A DNA stretch of 64,000 nt, taken from contig JAXMBA010000008.1 in NCBI GenBank assembly GCA_046350095.1, forward strand, positions 310,001-374,000. The letters are read 5' to 3'. Source of the stretch: Urbifossiella sp046350095. GTDB taxonomy: Bacteria > Planctomycetota > Planctomycetia > Gemmatales > Gemmataceae. The notes beneath the pieces are model-generated. The model did no database searches, was not told where the DNA came from, and was given only the letters and a program-made list of their open reading frames with translations. Position numbers and translations under genes: made by a program. How positions within the stretch are numbered: the stretch's first letter is position 1; the number at the start of each line of letters is the position of its first letter. Positions 60,460 through 64,000 of this stretch are shown here, piece by piece.

Positions 60460-62766
60460 ATGTCGATCCATTTCCACCAACCCCTCGCGATCCTGGTCGC
60501 GCTCCTGGCGACCGCCGGCGGCGTGTCCGCCCAGGCGCCCAAAACCGGCGAGCAGTTGTACGCCGAGCACTGTGTGCGCTGCCACGGCAAGGACGGGCAG
60601 GGGGCCAAGAAGACGATCGCACCCCTGGCCGGCGAGAAGTCGGTCGCCCAACTCGCCAAGGTCATCGACGAAACGATGCCGGAGGGCGACCCGGATAAGC
60701 TTGACGCCGCAGAGTCGGCCCGCGTCGCGGAGTACATCCACGGCGCGTTCTACTCTCCCACGGCTCAGGCCCGCATCCGCCCGGCCCGCATCAGTCTCGC
60801 ACGTCTCACCGTGGGCCAGTACCGCAACGCCGTCGCTGACGTTGTCGGCGCGTTTCGCCCGGCCGCGAAGCTCGACGGTCGGCAGGGGTTGAAGGGCGAT
60901 TATTACAACGCCCGCGGTTTCCAGGGGAACAAGAAGGTCATTGACCGCATCGACCCTGAGATTAAGTTTGACTGGGGCAAGGCCGCGCCGGGGGAGAAGT
61001 TCGATGCCCCGCACACGTTCGCCGTGCGCTGGGATGGTTCGGTCGTGCCGCCGGAGTCTGGCGTGTACGAGTTCGTCGTCCGCACCGAGCACGCCACCAA
61101 GCTGTTCGTCAACGACACCCGCACGCCGCTGATCGACGCCTGGGTCAAGTCCGGAAAGGACACCGAATTCCGCGCCACCCTCTACCTGCTCGCTGGGCGG
61201 CCGGTGCCGATTCGGCTTGAGTTCTCGAAGGCCAAGCAGGGCGTTGACGACTCGAAGAAGAACCCCAACCCGCCGCTGCTCCCCGCGTCGATGACGCTGC
61301 TCTGGAAACCGCCGCACGGGGCCGTGACCGTGATTCCGGCGCGTCACCTGTCTCCGGTGCGGGCACCCGAGAGCTACGTCGTTGCGACTCCCTTCCCGCC
61401 CGACGACCGGAGCCTGGGCTGGGAGCGCGGCACGACCGTGTCCAAGGAGTGGGACGCAGCGGCGACCGAGGCGGCGCTCGAAACGGTCTCGTACCTCGCC
61501 CCGCGCCTCAACGACCTGGCCGGCACCCGCGACGACGCCCCCGACCGCGCGACGAAGCTGAAGGTGTTTGCTGCGAAGTTTGCCGAGCGGGCATTCCGCC
61601 GGCCGCTGACCACGGAAGAAACCAAGCTCTACGTCGACTCGCTGTTCGGCGGCACGCCGGACCCCGAGTTGGCGGCGAAGCGCGTCATCCTACTGGTGCT
61701 GAAGTCGCCGCGGTTCCTGTACAGGGAGATCGGCGGCACCACCGACGGCTACGCAGTCGCGTCGCGGCTGGCATTCGCGCTCTGGGACAGCGGGCCCGAT
61801 GACGAGCTAGTGCGGGCCGCCGCCGCGGGGCAACTCTCGACCTCCGCCCAGGTCCAGGCCCACGCCGAGCGGATGCTCAACGACCCGCGGGCGCGGGCGA
61901 AGATTCGCCAGTTCCTGCTGACCTGGCTGCGGGTGGACCAACCGCACGACGTGAGCAAGAACCCGCTCCGCTTCCCCGGCTTCGACGAGGCCGCGGCCGC
62001 AGACCTGCGCACGTCGCTGGAACTATTACTCGACGATGTCGTTTGGAGCCCCGAGAGCGACTTCCGCAAACTGTTCCTGACCGACACCGTGCCGCTGAAC
62101 GCCCGGCTCGCCAAGCTGTACGGCGGCTCCGTCGCCGACGACGCGGGCTTCCGGGCGGTGCGGCTCGACTACGGCAAACGGTTCGGCGTGCTGACGCACC
62201 CGTACCTGATGGCGACGTTCGGCTACACCAGCGACAGCGCCCCGATCCACCGCGGCGTCTTCCTCGCCCGCGGCGTACTCGGCCTGACGCTGCGGCCGCC
62301 GCAGGATGCGTTCGCCCCGTTCGCGGCCGAGTTGCACCCGACGCTCACGACGCGCGAGCGGACGGCGCTGCAGACACGACCCGCGGCGTGCGTGACGTGC
62401 CACGGGGTCATCAACCCACTCGGCTTCACGCTCGAGAACTTCGACGCCATCGGCCGGTACCGCGACCGTGACGCCGGCAAGGCGGTGGACTCGAGTGGCG
62501 CGTACCATACCCGCGCCGGCACCGACGTGACCTTCGCCGGGCCCGGGGAGCTCGCACGCTTCCTGGCGACGAGCCCGGAGGTTCACACGGCCTTTGCCGA
62601 GCAGCTGTTCCACCACCTGGCTAAGCAGCCGACCCGCGCCTACGGCCCGCGCACGCCCGACGAGCTCGGCGCGGCCCTGAGCCGCGACGACTTCAGCATC
62701 CGAAAGCTAATCGTCCGCGTCGCCGTGATTTCCGCTTTACCCCCGCCGGTGGCTCCGAAACAATAA
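60460..62766 (+). CDS. planctomycete cytochrome-type protein (DUF1592/DUF1588 with PA14-like domain)
   Basis: This 768-residue secreted protein has the layout heme c - DUF1587-like - PA14-like - DUF1592 - DUF1588 - DUF1585. A signal peptide (MSIHFHQPLAILVALLATAG) leads to a CVRCH heme motif at residues 38-42. A PA14-like domain follows with YYNARGFQGNK and FAVRWDGSVVPPESGVYEFV. The DUF1592 segment has AFRRPLTTEETKLYV. A second CVTCH at residues 644-648 lies in DUF1588, where the family has its conserved CxxCH. These proteins are thought to act on large extracellular substrates, the reaction being unknown. The frame is open far upstream, but the ATG at 60460 opens the signal peptide. A DUF1552 gene follows by 41 bases. 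Confidence 0.88.
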   Translation: MSIHFHQPLAILVALLATAGGVSAQAPKTGEQLYAEHCVRCHGKDGQGAKKTIAPLAGEKSVAQLAKVIDETMPEGDPDKLDAAESARVAEYIHGAFYSPTAQARIRPARISLARLTVGQYRNAVADVVGAFRPAAKLDGRQGLKGDYYNARGFQGNKKVIDRIDPEIKFDWGKAAPGEKFDAPHTFAVRWDGSVVPPESGVYEFVVRTEHATKLFVNDTRTPLIDAWVKSGKDTEFRATLYLLAGRPVPIRLEFSKAKQGVDDSKKNPNPPLLPASMTLLWKPPHGAVTVIPARHLSPVRAPESYVVATPFPPDDRSLGWERGTTVSKEWDAAATEAALETVSYLAPRLNDLAGTRDDAPDRATKLKVFAAKFAERAFRRPLTTEETKLYVDSLFGGTPDPELAAKRVILLVLKSPRFLYREIGGTTDGYAVASRLAFALWDSGPDDELVRAAAAGQLSTSAQVQAHAERMLNDPRARAKIRQFLLTWLRVDQPHDVSKNPLRFPGFDEAAAADLRTSLELLLDDVVWSPESDFRKLFLTDTVPLNARLAKLYGGSVADDAGFRAVRLDYGKRFGVLTHPYLMATFGYTSDSAPIHRGVFLARGVLGLTLRPPQDAFAPFAAELHPTLTTRERTALQTRPAACVTCHGVINPLGFTLENFDAIGRYRDRDAGKAVDSSGAYHTRAGTDVTFAGPGELARFLATSPEVHTAFAEQLFHHLAKQPTRAYGPRTPDELGAALSRDDFSIRKLIVRVAVISALPPPVAPKQ

Positions 62767-62807
62767 TCAACGTGACGCCCGTCGGGCCTCACCCAGTGGA
62801 GTTGCGA

Positions 62808-64000
62808 ATGCCTGCCGTCCGTTCCCGCCGCGCCTTCCTCCGCGACCTCGGCGTCGGCGCCGCCGCCCTGCCGTTCGTCGGGAACCTGCCCGGCCTCGGG
62901 TTCGCGAACCAGGCACGCCGCAAGCAGCGGCTCGTTGTCATGTTCAGCCCGAACGGCGTCATTCCCGGCGCGTTCTGGCCGAAGGAGGAAGGCGCGGACT
63001 TCGCCCTTCCCGAGTCGCTGACGCCGCTCGCCTCGTTCAAGGACAAGACGCTGATCTTGAACGGCGTCTGCGACCGCGTCCGCGGGGACGGCGACGCACA
63101 CATGCGCGGCATCGGCTGCTTGCTCACGGGCGTCGAACTTTTCCCGGGCAACATCCAGGGCGGCTCGCACACCCCCGCCGGTTGGGCGAGTGGCATCTCG
63201 ATCGACCAGGAAATTCGCTCATTTCTTCAGCGAGACGCCGCCACCCGCACGCGGTTCGGCTCGCTCGAATTCGGCGTCATGGTCCCCGACCGGGCTGACA
63301 CCTGGACGCGGATGGTGTACACCGCCGCGAACAAGCCGGTGGCGCCGATCGACGACCCGTACCAGATGTTCAACAAGCTCTACGGCCGCACGAAGGACCG
63401 CGAGTTACTCGGCAGCGTCCTCGACGACGTGACCGCGGACCTGAACCGCGTCGCAGGCGCCGTGGGCGCCGCGGACCGCCGCTTGCTCGACGAGCACGCC
63501 ACGTTCGTGCGCGAGATGGAGCAGGAGTTGCGGGCCGCCCGCGCCGCGGCCGGGCACGAGGTGCCGCGAATCGAACCCGGCGTGCGGAAGGACAACGACC
63601 GCATCCCGCAGATCAGCCGGATGCAGATCGACCTGATGGTGAACGCCTTCAAGGCCGACTTCACCCGCGTCTCCACGCTCCAGTACACGAACTCGGTCGG
63701 CATGGCGCGGATGAAGTGGCTCGACATCACCGAGGGGCATCACGAGCTGAGCCACGAGCCGGACACGAACCAGACGGCGGTGGACAAGCTGACGCGGATC
63801 AACAAGTGGTTCGCCGGAGAACTGGCCTACCTCGCCCGCAAGCTCGCCGACACCCCCGAGCCGGGCGGCACGGGCACCATGCTCGACAACACCGTCATCG
63901 TGTGGACGAACGAGCTGGGGAAGGGGAACTCGCACACCCTGGACAACATCCCGTTCCTGCTCGTCGGCGGCGGGCTCGACTTCAAGACGGGCCGGTCGCT
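62808..64000 (+). CDS. DUF1552 family exported protein (3' end outside window)
   Basis: This partial gene covers at least 397 residues of a DUF1552 protein. The N-terminal RSRRAFLRDLGVGAAALPFV is a twin-arginine-like signal. Conserved blocks are QRLVVMFSPNGVIPGAFWPK, DAHMRGIGCLLTGVELFPG, ISIDQEIRSFLQ, RIPQISRMQIDLMVNAFKA and NTVIVWTNELGKGNSHTLDN, typical of the family. DUF1552 genes are habitually found right behind DUF1592/1588 cytochrome genes, as here, so the two are taken as one operon. The fold resembles DUF1501 and the alkaline phosphatase superfamily. Reaction unknown. Confidence 0.88.
   Translation, partial: MPAVRSRRAFLRDLGVGAAALPFVGNLPGLGFANQARRKQRLVVMFSPNGVIPGAFWPKEEGADFALPESLTPLASFKDKTLILNGVCDRVRGDGDAHMRGIGCLLTGVELFPGNIQGGSHTPAGWASGISIDQEIRSFLQRDAATRTRFGSLEFGVMVPDRADTWTRMVYTAANKPVAPIDDPYQMFNKLYGRTKDRELLGSVLDDVTADLNRVAGAVGAADRRLLDEHATFVREMEQELRAARAAAGHEVPRIEPGVRKDNDRIPQISRMQIDLMVNAFKADFTRVSTLQYTNSVGMARMKWLDITEGHHELSHEPDTNQTAVDKLTRINKWFAGELAYLARKLADTPEPGGTGTMLDNTVIVWTNELGKGNSHTLDNIPFLLVGGGLDFKTGRS

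Overview
The window is high-GC (roughly two thirds G+C by eye), densely coded bacterial DNA that looks planctomycetal, most likely Gemmataceae-like. The evidence is the set of secreted DUF1501, DUF1552 and DUF1592/DUF1588 cytochrome proteins, PQQ-like propellers, a sugar dehydrogenase with a c-type heme motif, a surface protein with the planctomycete-style LE/LxDRxxPA leader, a zinc-ribbon plus caspase-like membrane protein, and a 16S rRNA gene with no 23S beside it. No phage, insertion sequence, CRISPR array or integrated element was seen, and base composition and codon use look even throughout.

Layout. 1-3.9 kb: a sugar dehydrogenase running off the left edge, a LamG-like secreted protein, a GNAT acetyltransferase and a HisA-related TIM barrel. 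3.9-7.0 kb: translation genes rpsB-tsf-rpsT facing purQ across a very long palindrome. 7.2-9.1 kb: a stand-alone 16S rRNA unit with its own promoter, boxA-like site, processing stem and terminator. 9.1-14.6 kb: thioredoxin, a secreted FAD oxidoreductase, DUF1501 and a PQQ-like propeller on the minus strand. 14.7-20.6 kb: a plus-strand run of aldehyde dehydrogenase, lipoprotein, aminotransferase, methyltransferase and dTDP-glucose dehydratase. 20.7-28.8 kb: a 1002-residue surface protein, tRNA-Ser(GCT), a TIM-barrel isomerase divergent from a Gfo/Idh/MocA oxidoreductase, a PKD protein and a PhyH-family dioxygenase. 28.8-32.4 kb: a compact minus-strand operon aroB-GT87-inositol phosphate synthase. 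32.5-43.9 kb: comEC, the caspase-like protein, NAD-isocitrate dehydrogenase-like, a propeller protein, sthA and a second PQQ-like propeller. 44.0-48.3 kb: dnaX-ebfC-recR-rpoN. 48.4-56.4 kb: methyltransferase, epimerase, acyl-CoA carboxylase beta subunit, C45 peptidase, ABC-2 permease and a degenerate sulfatase-like protein. 56.4-64 kb: fdhD with a formate-dehydrogenase-like molybdoenzyme, a CPBP-family membrane protein, a large cytochrome-type protein and a DUF1552 protein cut by the right edge.

How parts work together. dnaX, ebfC and recR form the widely conserved replication/repair cluster, followed here by the sigma-54 gene. The aroB-GT87-ino1 genes overlap or abut, so inositol phosphate synthesis may be coupled to a membrane glycosyltransferase. 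FdhD overlaps the molybdoenzyme it probably sulfurates by four bases. Many secreted redox, propeller and DUF proteins suggest a busy periplasm or cell surface.

The strongest leads are an A9 slippage site in dnaX placed where either frameshift gives a gamma-sized product, a sigma-54-like promoter in front of rpoN, the separately transcribed 16S gene, the caspase-like protein, and three genes whose -10 box lies 6-8 bases before the start codon, as expected of leaderless transcripts. I found nothing that is clearly a wholly new defence or mobile system.
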